Assembly: GCA_025934255.1 (NCBI GenBank)
Contig: JAICYJ010000031.1
Coordinates: forward strand, 1-34,416
From: Thermoleophilia bacterium
GTDB lineage: Bacteria > Actinomycetota > Thermoleophilia > Gaiellales > JAICJC01
Direction of reading: 5' to 3'
Length of the DNA stretch: 34,416 nucleotides
Positions 22,020 to 31,979 of the stretch are shown here, in pieces. The position numbers were made by a program, and so were the translations under genes. The notes beneath the pieces were generated by a model that saw nothing but the letters and a program-made list of their open reading frames with translations, was not told the DNA's origin and ran no database searches. Each line of letters starts with the position of its first letter. Within the stretch, counting starts at the first letter, position 1.

Positions 22020-24143
22020 GTGGCACCGCTGCTCCCTGTGCCCGGCCCCGCCCATCTGCTTCGAGAGGATGTCTTGCTCGCACGTCCCGGTTCTGCCCAG
22101 GACCCCCAAGGCGCGCGCCTGGCCTCGTACAGAGCGCTGCTTGAGATGTCGCGGATGCTGCTGGGATCCGGCAGCCTGGACGAGCTGCTCGAACGCATCA
22201 CCGATGAGCTGAAGCGGCTGGTGCCCTACGACGTGCTGACGGTCTACCAGGTCGACCCTGTGCGCAGCCTGCTGGTGCCCCTGCACTCGGTCGACCTGTA
22301 CGCCGCCGAGATCCTCGACGCGCCCCTGCCGCTGGGCAGGGGACTGACCGGCTGGGTGGTGGAGCACCGCCTCGCCCAGAACGTGCCGGCGGCCCACCTC
22401 GATCCGCGCATCGAGCTGGTGCCGGGCACCGACAGCGAGCCGGAGACGATCGCGGCCGTGCCGCTGATGGTGCGCGACCAGCCGATCGGCGTGCTCAACG
22501 TCTACCGCCTGGGCGAGGGCGTCACCTTCAGCGACGACGAGTTCGAGCTGATCTGCCACTTCGCCGACCTGGCGGCGCTGGCGCTGGACAACACCCAGAT
22601 CCGCGAGCAGCTGACGCGCGAGGCCCAGACCGACTGGCTGACGGGGCTCTTCAACCACCGCGTCTATCAGGAGCGGGTGCGCGCCGAGCTGGAGCGGGCC
22701 CACCGCTACAAGCGGCCGATGGCGCTGGTCACGTTCGACCTGGATGACTTCAAGCTGCTGAACGACGTGCACGGCCACATGGAGGGCGACCTGATGCTGC
22801 GGCGGGTCGCGTCGGCGGCCGGTTCCGTGCTGCGGGCCACCGACTCGGCCTTCCGCGTGGGCGGCGAGGAGTTCGCGATCCTGATGCCGGAGACCGGCAA
22901 GCGCGCCGCCAAGGCGGCGGCCGACCGACTGTGTGCGCGGGTGCGCCAGCTTCCAGGCCCTCGCTCGCTGACCGTGTCCTGCGGCGTCGCGGCGTTTCCC
23001 GACGATGCCAAGAACCCGACCGAGCTGCTGGCCGCGGCCGACGCAGCGCTGTACGTCGCCAAGGAGCGGGGCAAGGACCGCGCCGCCAGCTACTCCTCGG
23101 CCGTGCGGGCACAGCGGGACACCCGCGGCGCCGCCGGCCGCCGGCAGGAGCTCGAGTCCCTCACGCAGATCAAGCTGCTGGGCGCGCTCGCAACCAAGCT
23201 GAACCGGCTGAACGACGTCTGGCAGATCGCCGAGACGATCGTGACCGAGCTGCGCACGATGATCGATTACCACAACGCCCGCGTCTACCTGCTCGGAGAC
23301 GACCAGCGGACGCTGGAGCCGGTCGCCTTCGGCGGCAACCTGTCGGAGTACGCCGGCGAGACGTTCGACGCGCTGCGCTGCGACGTGGGTGAGGGCATCA
23401 CGGGCACCGCGGCCGAGCGCGGGCAGACCCTCAACATCGGCGACGCGCAGCACTGTGAGTTCGCCGAGGACATCGAGGGCAGCGCCGACATCGAGGAGTC
23501 GATCCTGGCGGTGCCGCTGCGCTACGAGCGGCGCACGATCGGCGTGATCGTGCTGTCGAAGCTGGGTCTCGACCAGTTCTCGCAGCTTGCGGTGCGGCTG
23601 CTGGAGCTGCTGGCGGCGCAGGCGGCCGTGGCGTTCGAGAACGCGCGGCTGCTCGAGGCGGAGCGACGGTCGGCGGCGGTGTCGAACGCGCTGCTGGAGA
23701 TCGCCACGATGGCCGCCACCGACCCGTCGGTGTCCGCGGTGGCCGCTCATCTGGCGCACGTGGCGCGGAGCCTGACCGGGTCGCGGGCGGCGGCGGTGGT
23801 CGGGCCGGCCGATCCGGCCAGCGGCCGCAGCCGGGTGCTGGCCTCAACCGGCGACGCCGCGGTGCGCGCGATCGCGACGGCGGCCGTGCGGGCCGGGTTC
23901 CCGCGGCGGGACGAGGTGGAGCTCGTCGACGTTGCGAACCTGCCCGGGCCGGCGGCAGAGGCATCGGCCTTACCGGCGGTGGCGGCGGTCGTCCAGGTCA
24001 ACGGCGCGCTGCTGGTGGTCGTGTGCGACTCGTTCTCGGAGCGTGCGCAGGCGGTGCTGGCGGCGGTGGCAGGCCAGGGCGGCCTTGCGCTGCGAAGCGC
24101 CGAGCTGCTGGCCGGCCGTGCCGTCGCAGACGTCGCGTCGTAG
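22020..24143 (+). CDS. GAF-GGDEF-GAF diguanylate cyclase
   Basis: This 707-residue cytoplasmic protein is predicted to make c-di-GMP from two GTP. GAF-1 spans about residues 50-195. The GGDEF domain (202-357) is intact: DWLTGLFNHR, the metal-binding FDLDDFKLLND, and the GGEEF active site at 281-285. An I-site, R272-A-T-D275, lies five residues upstream, so product inhibition is expected. GAF-2 spans about 395-560, and a weaker GAF-like domain fills the C terminus. No membrane segment is seen, so the signals sensed are probably cytoplasmic. The GTG start has a weak AGGA upstream. The gene follows ctaA by 30 nt. It is a plausible source of c-di-GMP for the degenerate-GGDEF regulator at 6216-7223. 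Confidence 0.92.
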   Translation: MAPLLPVPGPAHLLREDVLLARPGSAQDPQGARLASYRALLEMSRMLLGSGSLDELLERITDELKRLVPYDVLTVYQVDPVRSLLVPLHSVDLYAAEILDAPLPLGRGLTGWVVEHRLAQNVPAAHLDPRIELVPGTDSEPETIAAVPLMVRDQPIGVLNVYRLGEGVTFSDDEFELICHFADLAALALDNTQIREQLTREAQTDWLTGLFNHRVYQERVRAELERAHRYKRPMALVTFDLDDFKLLNDVHGHMEGDLMLRRVASAAGSVLRATDSAFRVGGEEFAILMPETGKRAAKAAADRLCARVRQLPGPRSLTVSCGVAAFPDDAKNPTELLAAADAALYVAKERGKDRAASYSSAVRAQRDTRGAAGRRQELESLTQIKLLGALATKLNRLNDVWQIAETIVTELRTMIDYHNARVYLLGDDQRTLEPVAFGGNLSEYAGETFDALRCDVGEGITGTAAERGQTLNIGDAQHCEFAEDIEGSADIEESILAVPLRYERRTIGVIVLSKLGLDQFSQLAVRLLELLAAQAAVAFENARLLEAERRSAAVSNALLEIATMAATDPSVSAVAAHLAHVARSLTGSRAAAVVGPADPASGRSRVLASTGDAAVRAIATAAVRAGFPRRDEVELVDVANLPGPAAEASALPAVAAVVQVNGALLVVVCDSFSERAQAVLAAVAGQGGLALRSAELLAGRAVADVAS

Positions 24144-24159
24144 CCCACAGGCCCGCTGA

Positions 24160-24165
24160 TAGCCT
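24160..24165 (+). promoter_or_regulatory. -10 box of tRNA-Cys
   Basis: TAGCCT lies 10 nt before the mature tRNA. Confidence 0.4.
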
Positions 24166-24175
24166 TGTGACCTCG

Positions 24176-24246
24176 GGCGACGTGGCCGAGTGGTTAGGCA
24201 GAGGCCTGCAAAGCCTTGCACACCGGTTCGATTCCGGTCGTCGCCT
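24176..24246 (+). tRNA. tRNA-Cys (GCA)
   Basis: This is a 71-nt cloverleaf. The acceptor GGCGACG (24176-24182) pairs with CGTCGCC (24239-24245), and the discriminator is U, as usual for Cys. The D arm is TGGCCGAGTGGTTAGGCA, the anticodon GCA is at 24208-24210, and the T arm contains GGTTCGATTCC. No CCA is encoded. Confidence 0.97.
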
Positions 24247-24267
24247 TCTCGATGCTCGAGACGAAGC

Positions 24268-24273
24268 TATCCT
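24268..24273 (+). promoter_or_regulatory. -10 box of a leaderless 61-codon gene
   Basis: TATCCT is followed by 6 nt and the ATG at 24280. It supports that short gene as real. Confidence 0.5.
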
Positions 24274-24279
24274 GGCCGC

Positions 24280-24465
24280 ATGACCTGGCTGCGAGATCGT
24301 CTCCGGTCGTGGTGGCGACGGATCAATGCGCTGGAGCCCGTGCCTGACGACCACAGGCAGACCGGCCACGGCCTCGTGCCTGACGACCACAAGCAGTCGG
24401 CCGACGGGCCGGTGGTCGATCTGCTTCGGGATCTCCCGCCTGGCGCAGGCGGGTCGGGCATCTGA
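24280..24465 (+). CDS. 61-residue protein with an internal repeat
   Basis: This short protein begins MTWLRDRLRSWWRRINALEP, a basic amphipathic helix that could lie on a membrane. It then repeats VPDDHRQTGHGL and VPDDHKQSADG, coded by a 21-nt direct repeat with one mismatch. The end is VVDLLRDLPPGAGGSGI. The start has a TATCCT box 6 nt upstream and no Shine-Dalgarno, as in other genes here. A hairpin (24435-24453) covers the last codons. It directly follows tRNA-Cys. No homologue is recognised and no function can be given. Confidence 0.5.
   Translation: MTWLRDRLRSWWRRINALEPVPDDHRQTGHGLVPDDHKQSADGPVVDLLRDLPPGAGGSGI
24340..24396 (+). repeat. two 21-nt direct repeats, 36-nt period
   Basis: The copies at 24340-24360 and 24376-24396 begin GTGCCTGACGACCACA and differ at one position in 21. 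They encode the repeated VPDDH(R/K)Q segment of the 61-residue protein. Confidence 0.8.
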
Positions 24466-24525
24466 CACCGGGGCAGCAGACGCCGCCTACTTCAGCCGCG
24501 CCCCCGCTCTGCCGATGCAAGGCGC

Positions 24526-24636
24526 ATGAGCAGGCCGAAGACCGATCGCACGGAGACGCGCAAGACCATGCGTCGCGGCGAGAGCACGATCGACGTGCGC
24601 GTGATCACCTACCCGAGCGGCAAGCGCCGCGGGTAG
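24526..24636 (+). CDS. possible 36-residue basic protein
   Basis: This very short ORF encodes MSRPKTDRTETRKTMRRGES followed by TIDVRVITYPSGKRRG. It is strongly basic. Its only initiation signal is AAGG close to the ATG, so evidence for expression is weak. It lies between the 61-residue gene and the HNH gene on the other strand, close to their stops. It may be a genuine small protein, a remnant of a mobile element, or chance. Confidence 0.3.
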   Translation: MSRPKTDRTETRKTMRRGESTIDVRVITYPSGKRRG

Positions 24637-24647
24637 GCCGAGCGCTT

Positions 24648-25103
24648 CTACGAGACGAATGCCTTTCGAACGGCGGCCGGCGTCCACCGGTTCGTGCCGT
24701 GGATCGTAGGAACGTTCTCTTCGTTCAGCCGTGCGGCGATCTCATCCAGCGACATCCGTTTCGCGAGCATCGCGTTGATCTTCTGGCGCCAGATGAAGTC
24801 GTGGTTGTTGCAGAACTTGTGCCCCAGCCGGACGTTGTCCGGAGTGAGATGCCCGCCGTGCATCTTCAGCCGAGGGTAGTGGTCGGCCGTCGGAGACCAA
24901 TCGGAACACAACGGCGCCGGATCGAAGTACCGGCGACCTCGGAAGCAGTAGCACTGGGGCATCTCGCAGCGCACCTCGACGATCTGACCATCCCCGGCCA
25001 GTTGCCGGAGGATGCCGCTGACTCCTAGCGCCTCCAGCTGCTCGAGGGCCGACGCCGGTTTGGCGGGCGCCCGTGTTTGAGATGGCTGGGCTTCGTGGTC
25101 CAT
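24648..25103 (-). CDS. HNH-type nuclease with recombinase-like C-terminal segment
   Basis: This 151-residue protein has an HNH-like core. ADHYPRLKMHGGHLTPDNV supplies the D-H and N positions, and RLGHKFCNNHD the last His and a Cys. Cysteines at MPQCYCF and LCSDW may bind zinc. The last 35 residues (SLDEIAARLNEENVPTIHGT, then WTPAAVRKAF) match the helix-turn segment common after the catalytic domain of large serine recombinases. The catalytic serine domain itself is absent. The protein may be a domesticated or residual mobile-element nuclease. It starts at an ATG directly after AGGA, which is tight spacing. It lies 44 nt downstream of tadC on the same strand but is probably not part of the pilus system. 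Confidence 0.7.
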   Translation of the reverse strand: MDHEAQPSQTRAPAKPASALEQLEALGVSGILRQLAGDGQIVEVRCEMPQCYCFRGRRYFDPAPLCSDWSPTADHYPRLKMHGGHLTPDNVRLGHKFCNNHDFIWRQKINAMLAKRMSLDEIAARLNEENVPTIHGTNRWTPAAVRKAFVS

Positions 25104-25147
25104 TCCTGGGTCGACCGTGCCTGAGCGCGACCAGTAGGACAGAGCGA

Positions 25148-26062
25148 TCAGCCGCCGGAGAAGGTCTTCATCAGGTTCAGCGCGGCCGGGCCGAGCGCCA
25201 CCACGAACATCGAGGGGAAGATGAAGATCACGGTCGGGAACAGCATCTTGACCGGCGCCTTCATGGCCTTCTCCTCGGCGGCCAGCTGGCGGCGCACGCG
25301 CATGTCCTGTGACTGCACGCGCAGGATGCGAGACAGCGCAATGCCGAGCTGGTCGGCCTGGACGATGGCGCGGGCGAACTGCGACACCTCGGGCGCGTCA
25401 ACGCGCTCCGACAGGTTCTTGAGCGCCGCCGAGCGGCTCTGGCCGATCCGCATCTCGTGCAGCACCAGCGAGAACTCGTCGACGAGCGGGCCTTCCATGC
25501 GCTCGCTCAGCTTGGAGAGCGCCTGGTCGAAGCCGAGGCCGGCCTCCACGGACACGCACAGCAGGTCGAGCACGTTGGGCAGGTCGGCGCGCATCAGGTC
25601 ACGGCGGCTGCGGATGCGGTTGTTGATCACGAAGTCCGGGGCGATGAACCCGATGGCAGCGCCCATCAGCCCGATCATGAGGCCGAACACCGGGGCCATC
25701 GCACCGGTGATGACGGTGAGCAGGCCAAACGTGATGAACAGGCCGGCGAGGCCGGTCTTCAGCGCCAGGTAGGCCTGCGGCGAGAGCGTGCGGGCCAGGC
25801 CGGCGGCGAGCAGGCGGTTCGACACCTGATCGGGGTTGGTCTTGGGCATCAGCTTCATCGTGATGCCGGCCAGACGAGCCGCCATCGGCCCCAGCAGCCG
25901 GTCATTGACGCTGCGCCGTGTCTCGATCTCGCGCTGGTTACGCGTGCCGTAGCGTCGGGCCCGCCTGACCGACAGCGACACCTCTCGCTGGCGGACGGTG
26001 AGGCCGGTCAACAGCACGTAGACAGCGGCGAAGAACGTTCCGATTCCGAGGATCATCAACAT
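25148..26062 (-). CDS. tadC: TadC, type IVc pilus inner-membrane platform protein
   Basis: This 304-residue type II secretion F-family protein is one half of the platform on which the Tad motor assembles Flp pilin. It has an N-terminal membrane segment, a central pair (about residues 105-150) and a C-terminal pair (about 270-295). The cytoplasmic F domain contains DLPNVLDLLCVSVEAGLGFD and the conserved EMRIGQSRSAALKNLSER stretch. The start is an ATG 4 nt after the tadB stop, so the two are co-translated. It is the last clear gene of the pilus operon. Confidence 0.93.
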   Translation of the reverse strand: MLMILGIGTFFAAVYVLLTGLTVRQREVSLSVRRARRYGTRNQREIETRRSVNDRLLGPMAARLAGITMKLMPKTNPDQVSNRLLAAGLARTLSPQAYLALKTGLAGLFITFGLLTVITGAMAPVFGLMIGLMGAAIGFIAPDFVINNRIRSRRDLMRADLPNVLDLLCVSVEAGLGFDQALSKLSERMEGPLVDEFSLVLHEMRIGQSRSAALKNLSERVDAPEVSQFARAIVQADQLGIALSRILRVQSQDMRVRRQLAAEEKAMKAPVKMLFPTVIFIFPSMFVVALGPAALNLMKTFSGG

Positions 26063-26066
26063 GCGG

Positions 26067-27955
26067 CTACTCCTTGAAGGACACGATTTTCTTGATGATC
26101 ATGGAACCGATCCCCATCATCACGAGCCCGCCTGCGACCATGACCTTGCCCATCGTGGTCGTGAACAGCACCGACATGTAGGTCGGATTCAGGGCGAAGA
26201 TGGCGAGGCCCATCAGGAACGGCATCGCGATCAGCACGTAGGCCGACATCCGGCCCTGCGCGGTCAGCGCCTTCACCTTGCGCTCGAACTGCTGGCGCTG
26301 GCGCACCGTGTCCGAGACCATGTCCAGGATGTCGGCGAGGCTGCCGCCGACGGTGCGCTGGATGTTCACGGCCATCACGACGAAGCCGAAGTTGTACGAG
26401 TTCATGCGATCGGCCATCGCCTGCAGGGCGTGCTCGGAGTTCGATCCCAGCTGGATCTCGGCGAGCACTCGCGAGAACTCCTTCGCGGTCGGATCGGCGC
26501 CCTCGCGGACGACGCTCGAGACGGACTGGTTGAACGCGTGTCCGGCCTTGAGCGACGCCGCCATCGTGATCAGCGTCTCCGGTAGCTGCGACTCGAACAG
26601 GGTCAGCCGCTTCCTGGCCTTGAGCCGCACGTAGAGCGCCGGCAACAGGCCGCCTATGAGCAGCGCCGCCAGCGCGAACAGGCCGCGATGGCCGAGGATG
26701 AAGGCGGTGATGAACCCGAACAGGATTGCCGTGCCGATCTGGATGTAGAACAGCTCCGCGGTGCGCAGCGGCAGGTCGGCCTGCTCCAGGTTCCCCGACA
26801 TCCGCTTCCAGAAGTTCATCGAGCCGATGATGCGCTCGGTCGAGATGAACAGCTGGTGCAGCAGCGAGATGCGGGAGGTGGGGGTGGCCTCACCATCGGC
26901 CTCGACCACGACGCTCTTCTTGCTGTCGGTGTACGGCGCGATCCGCTTCTGCAGGATCACATCAGGCCGCGCCGCCATCACCAGGATCATGGCCATCAGG
27001 ACGAAGAACCCGACCAGCGCCGCCATCAGGATGCGGCCGGATGCGCCGGTCGGCAGCTTCAGGCCGCCGCTGCTCTTGGTGGGCGGGACGAACGTGCCGG
27101 GCGCCTTCAGCACCTCGCGGGCGTCGCCCAGGCCGGGCGACGACAGCGTCAGCACCAGCGGGGCGCCGGGCGCCACCGAGCTCTGGTACATGTAGGTGTA
27201 GCTGTTTCCGAGCTCGCTCTCGATGGTGCTGTAGATGCCGGCCAGGGCCGACGAGTCGGTTACTGACGTGGCGGTGCCGCCGGTGTCCGAAGCGATCTGG
27301 TTGAGGGCCGCCTGAGCCGGGCCGCTGGTGGCGATGCCGACCGTGTAGACCAGCACACCCGCCTGCTTGGCAGCCGCGACCGCCTCGTCCAGCGTGGCGG
27401 TGTCCGACTGTGACGTGCCGTCGGTGATCAGGATCATGACGCGCCGCTGCGCGGGCGCAGTCTGCAGGTCCTCGGATGCCAGCTTGACGGCCCCGTAGAG
27501 GGCGGTGCCGGGCGCGCCGCCGGTGCCCAGCTGGCTGATCGCGGTGTCGATCTCGGTGCGGTCAGGGCTCAGCCGCGCCGCCGGGTAGGCGGTCGAGTCG
27601 AAGCCGTAGACGCCGAGCAGGTTGCCGTTCTTCTGGGCGCTGACGAAGCCGTGCGCGGCGGAGATGGCATCGTTCAGCTTGGTGCCGGCCATGCTGTTGG
27701 ACGTGTCGATCACGAGCGCGATCGCGGCGGGCGCGCCCGGATCCACCATCTGCACGTTCGCCGACGGCACCTGGACGCCGTTCTCGGACACCGACAGATC
27801 GGGGGCCTTGCCGGGCGTCGGCGACTGCACCGTCACCCGGACGGTGGGGAACGCGCTGGTGTCGACCTTCTGCACCTGCAGGGTGCCGCTCGCCGACGCC
27901 GGAACGGCAGCGACAAGGGCCGCGAGCGCGGTGACGATGGCGATGCGGAGGCGCA

Positions 27956-27956
<1 letters not shown>
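26067..27956 (-). CDS. tadB: VWA domain fused to TadB platform protein
   Basis: This 629-residue protein joins two parts that are usually separate. A signal peptide (residues 1-23) leads to an extracellular von Willebrand A domain (about 75-250) with a complete MIDAS: DTSNS (Asp84, Ser86, Ser88), Thr151 and Asp179 (ITDG). A Gly/Ser linker and a membrane helix (about 309-329) follow. The type II secretion F domain comes last (LPETLITMAASLKAGHAFNQ, IQRTVGGSLADILDMVSDTV), with further membrane helices. Standard TadB is about half this length. The fusion could place a metal-dependent adhesion or assembly domain directly over the pilus base. The start codon overlaps the cpaF stop (TAATG). Confidence 0.92.
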
Positions 27957-29404
<1,448 letters not shown>

Positions 29405-29407
29405 GGG

Positions 29408-30604
29408 TTATCCCTTCCTTCGGAACTTCTTGCCGCCACCCTCGACGGCGCCGGTCGTGCGCAGCGGCACGAGCTTGTCGGCGACATCCTGGAGTGACTT
29501 GCCAACGGCGGAGCGCGGGCTCGAGATCGCGATCGGGACGCCTCGGTTGACCGAGACTGCGACCTCGCGCTCGACCGGCACCTCGAACGCGACCTTCATG
29601 TCCAGCGCGCGCTCGATCTCCTGGGCCTTCAGCCCGACCTTCGACCCCGCGCGGTTCAGCAGCAGGTGCCGCCGCTCCTTGGGGTAGTGCAGCAGGTCGA
29701 GCGTCTGCATCGTCAGCTTGATGTTCTTGACCGTCGGCACGTCCGGCGATGCCACCAGCACCAGCTGGTCGGTGCGATCCAGGGTGGACAGCACCGGGCC
29801 GTGGAAGAACGGCGGCGTATCGACGACGATCACGTCGTAGCTCTCCTTGGCCACGGCGAACAGGTGGCCGAGGCGCTCCTCGGTGACCAGCTCGGCATCC
29901 TCCGGGCGCAGCGGTGCGGGAAGCACATGCACGCCGGACGAGTGGGCCGTGACGTAGCCGGCCAGGGCGTCGGTGTCCAGCTCGCGACGAGCCATGACCA
30001 GGTCATAGATCGTCTTCTCGGGCTCGATGCCCATCATGATGGCGGCGTCGCCGAACTGCAGGTCGAGGTCCAGCAGCAGGGTCTTGCGCTGCTGCTGGCG
30101 CGCGACCGTGGCGGCCAGGTTGCAGGCCAGAACGGTCTTGCCGGCCCCGCCCTTGGGCGAGAAGAACGTGACCACACGGCCTTCCAGCGCCGCGGTGCTC
30201 TTGCCGCTGCCGCCGCCGGTTGCCCGGCCGGCCGCCAGCGAGTTCGCCTTCTTGATGGTGAAGACGATGCCGTCGGTCAGCTGCGGCAGCAGCACCACGT
30301 CGAAGATCCCGGCCGACAGCGCCTCCGAGAGCAGGGCGTTGGCGCTGGCCGAGGTGACCAGCACGATCGGGGCGGCGGTGACGCTGCGGATCGCCTCGAT
30401 CTCGGCGGTGGGAACGTGATCGGTGGAGGTGGTGCCGTGCAGGATCACCTGCGCCCCGGACTCGGCCAGCTTGGTGCCGGCCTTGGCGGGATCGGCGGCG
30501 GTGCCGACGAGCTCCACCTCCGGGTGATCAGCGAGACCCTCCCTCACCTCGGCGAGGCCGTTGGCCGCGCCGGTGATGAATACCTTGATCGGTGAGGAGC
30601 TCAA
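29408..30604 (-). CDS. tadZ: CpaE/TadZ pilus-localisation ATPase
   Basis: This 398-residue protein has an N-terminal receiver-like domain (residues 5-120) and a MinD/ParA-type ATPase domain. The receiver lacks the phospho-acceptor Asp (VILHGTTSTD), as is common in CpaE/TadZ. The deviant Walker A is SPKGGAGKT at 149-157, and DLDLQFGDAAIMMG and VVDTPPFF follow. It positions the pilus machine in the cell. The tail is basic (GGKKFRRKG). The start is a TTG that overlaps the cpaB stop (TTGA). Confidence 0.93.
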   Translation of the reverse strand: MSSSPIKVFITGAANGLAEVREGLADHPEVELVGTAADPAKAGTKLAESGAQVILHGTTSTDHVPTAEIEAIRSVTAAPIVLVTSASANALLSEALSAGIFDVVLLPQLTDGIVFTIKKANSLAAGRATGGGSGKSTAALEGRVVTFFSPKGGAGKTVLACNLAATVARQQQRKTLLLDLDLQFGDAAIMMGIEPEKTIYDLVMARRELDTDALAGYVTAHSSGVHVLPAPLRPEDAELVTEERLGHLFAVAKESYDVIVVDTPPFFHGPVLSTLDRTDQLVLVASPDVPTVKNIKLTMQTLDLLHYPKERRHLLLNRAGSKVGLKAQEIERALDMKVAFEVPVEREVAVSVNRGVPIAISSPRSAVGKSLQDVADKLVPLRTTGAVEGGGKKFRRKG

Positions 30605-31392
30605 TGTCCCGTCCCCTTCGAGCTGAAGGCCTGGATGATCTGGCGGGCGTTGAGGCCCTCGAAGATCACGGACTGCACCGTGGCCAGGGTGATCGGGCCA
30701 TCCTGCGAGCCGTTGGCGGGCCGCAGCACGAACCAGAGAGCACCGTCACCGCCGTGCAGCGTGAAGGTGATCTTCGGCACCACCGTGTCGGGCACCGCGA
30801 CGGTGATCGACGGGGTGGTGGTGTTCGCGGCCAGCTGGCCGGTGGTCGTGTTGACGTCAGGCGCCTTCAGCACCTGCACGTCGCGCACGATGATGCGGCT
30901 GACGTCGTAGTCGGGGTCGCCGTTGGACGGGTGCACCGTGTAGGTGCCGACCATGTCGACGTGATCGCCGGCCTGGATCGTGCCGCCCAGGAGCTCGTCC
31001 GGGGTGAGGCCGATCTGCATGGCGCGGTAGTTCTGCTTGATCTGCGTGACCAGCCGTGTCTCGTCCGAAGGTGCGAACATCGACGCGGTGACCTGCTGGC
31101 CGGAGTACAGATCCTGCTTGGTGACGTACGAGCTGTTCAGCGACTTCTCGTCGGTCAGGGCGCCGACGATCACGTCCTGCTGCACGACCTGATGTGTCTG
31201 GATCTGGCCGCCCGAGATCGCGTCGGCGACTGTGGTGCCGGCCGGGATGTCGGCGGTCGCAACCAGAACCGTGGTGGTCTGCTGCGAGTTATGTGCCTGC
31301 TTCTGCACATTCCCCGTGTACATGATCACGAGGAACGCCGCGATGCCGGCCAGAACCAGCGCGATCGCGATGTTACGGACGTTGTACGTCAT
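30601..31392 (-). CDS. cpaB: CpaB/RcpC pilus assembly protein
   Basis: This 263-residue protein has one N-terminal membrane anchor (IAIALVLAGIAAFLVIMYTG) and a SAF-type domain (VLVATADIPAGTTVADAI). The RcpC/CpaB core (MQIGLTPDELLGGTIQAGDH, then DMVGTY) follows. In diderms it helps the outer-membrane secretin; in monoderms it is retained, probably as a periplasm-side stabiliser. The ATG is preceded by GAGG about 7 nt upstream. A WhiG-type promoter candidate lies about 49 nt upstream (31441-31471). It overlaps cpaE by 4 nt. Confidence 0.93.
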   Translation of the reverse strand: MTYNVRNIAIALVLAGIAAFLVIMYTGNVQKQAHNSQQTTTVLVATADIPAGTTVADAISGGQIQTHQVVQQDVIVGALTDEKSLNSSYVTKQDLYSGQQVTASMFAPSDETRLVTQIKQNYRAMQIGLTPDELLGGTIQAGDHVDMVGTYTVHPSNGDPDYDVSRIIVRDVQVLKAPDVNTTTGQLAANTTTPSITVAVPDTVVPKITFTLHGGDGALWFVLRPANGSQDGPITLATVQSVIFEGLNARQIIQAFSSKGTGH

Positions 31393-31440
31393 GCGGCTGC
31401 CTCACTTGGGACGGAAGACGTAAGAGACCTAGCTGAGGTG

Positions 31441-31471
31441 CTATCGGCACGGCCTCTTCGGGACTTGAGGG
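31441..31471 (-). promoter_or_regulatory. putative WhiG/FliA-type promoter before cpaB
   Basis: On the minus strand this reads CCCTCAAG, 15 nt, then GCCGATAG. The -10 matches seven of eight positions of the GCCGATAA consensus, and the spacing fits the WhiG/FliA class. The transcription start would be about 42 nt before the cpaB ATG. Confidence 0.6.
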
Positions 31472-31513
31472 TCACGCGAAATCCAGCTGCGCGACCACCG
31501 TTGGGGGGATCTG

Positions 31514-31951
31514 CTACTCGATGCGCTGGGTGGTCGTGGAGGTCAGCGTTCCCGACCCCACCACCACGCCCATGATGCTGATGCTGTACGGATACGTCAC
31601 GGTCACGGTCACCGACTGCCCGGCCGTCCACGGCTGGCTCGGAGACACGGTGATGCCCATGTTGGATTTGTTGAGCGACCACACCGACGCCTTGACGGTG
31701 TTCTGAACCGTCGTGACGCCGTTTGCGTCCGACCGCGACACGATCGCCTTGCGGGCGCCGTCGCGCGCGGCGTTCGTGACCTGGATGTAGTCGGTGAACG
31801 CCTGACCGAACTGGAAGATCGCGATCAGCAGCAGGAACAGCACCGGCATGACCAGCGCGAACTCCACCATCGCCTGTCCCGAGGAACGGCCGCCGGCCCG
31901 ACGTGGCCGGGCCGTAGTTGGATGAGCTTTGGTGTGCGGGGGACGGATCAT
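31514..31951 (-). CDS. TadE-like pseudopilin (second copy)
   Basis: This 145-residue minor pilin-like protein has the TadE signature GQAMVEFALVMPVLFLLLIA, followed by a hydrophobic N-terminal helix and a beta-rich extracellular domain (MGITVSPSQPWTAGQ). Processing by a Tad prepilin peptidase after the Gly is likely. No such peptidase gene is in the window. The start chosen is an ATG without a Shine-Dalgarno; the frame also runs into the upstream gene, so the true start may differ. Translation may be coupled to the first tadE gene, which ends 28 nt before this start. Confidence 0.85.
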   Translation of the reverse strand: MIRPPHTKAHPTTARPRRAGGRSSGQAMVEFALVMPVLFLLLIAIFQFGQAFTDYIQVTNAARDGARKAIVSRSDANGVTTVQNTVKASVWSLNKSNMGITVSPSQPWTAGQSVTVTVTYPYSISIMGVVVGSGTLTSTTTQRIE

Positions 31952-31979
31952 CAGGCAGGGGGGTCCAAAGCGTTGGGTG

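Noticed and set aside
22002..23759. Minus-strand ORF of 585 codons opposite the diguanylate cyclase
   Set aside because: The plus strand encodes recognisable GAF and GGDEF domains; the minus frame has no motif and is a GC-driven shadow.
24176..25103. Integrated element using tRNA-Cys as attachment site
   Set aside because: No repeat of the tRNA 3' end was found downstream and there is no integrase gene, so only a weak suspicion remains from the HNH protein.
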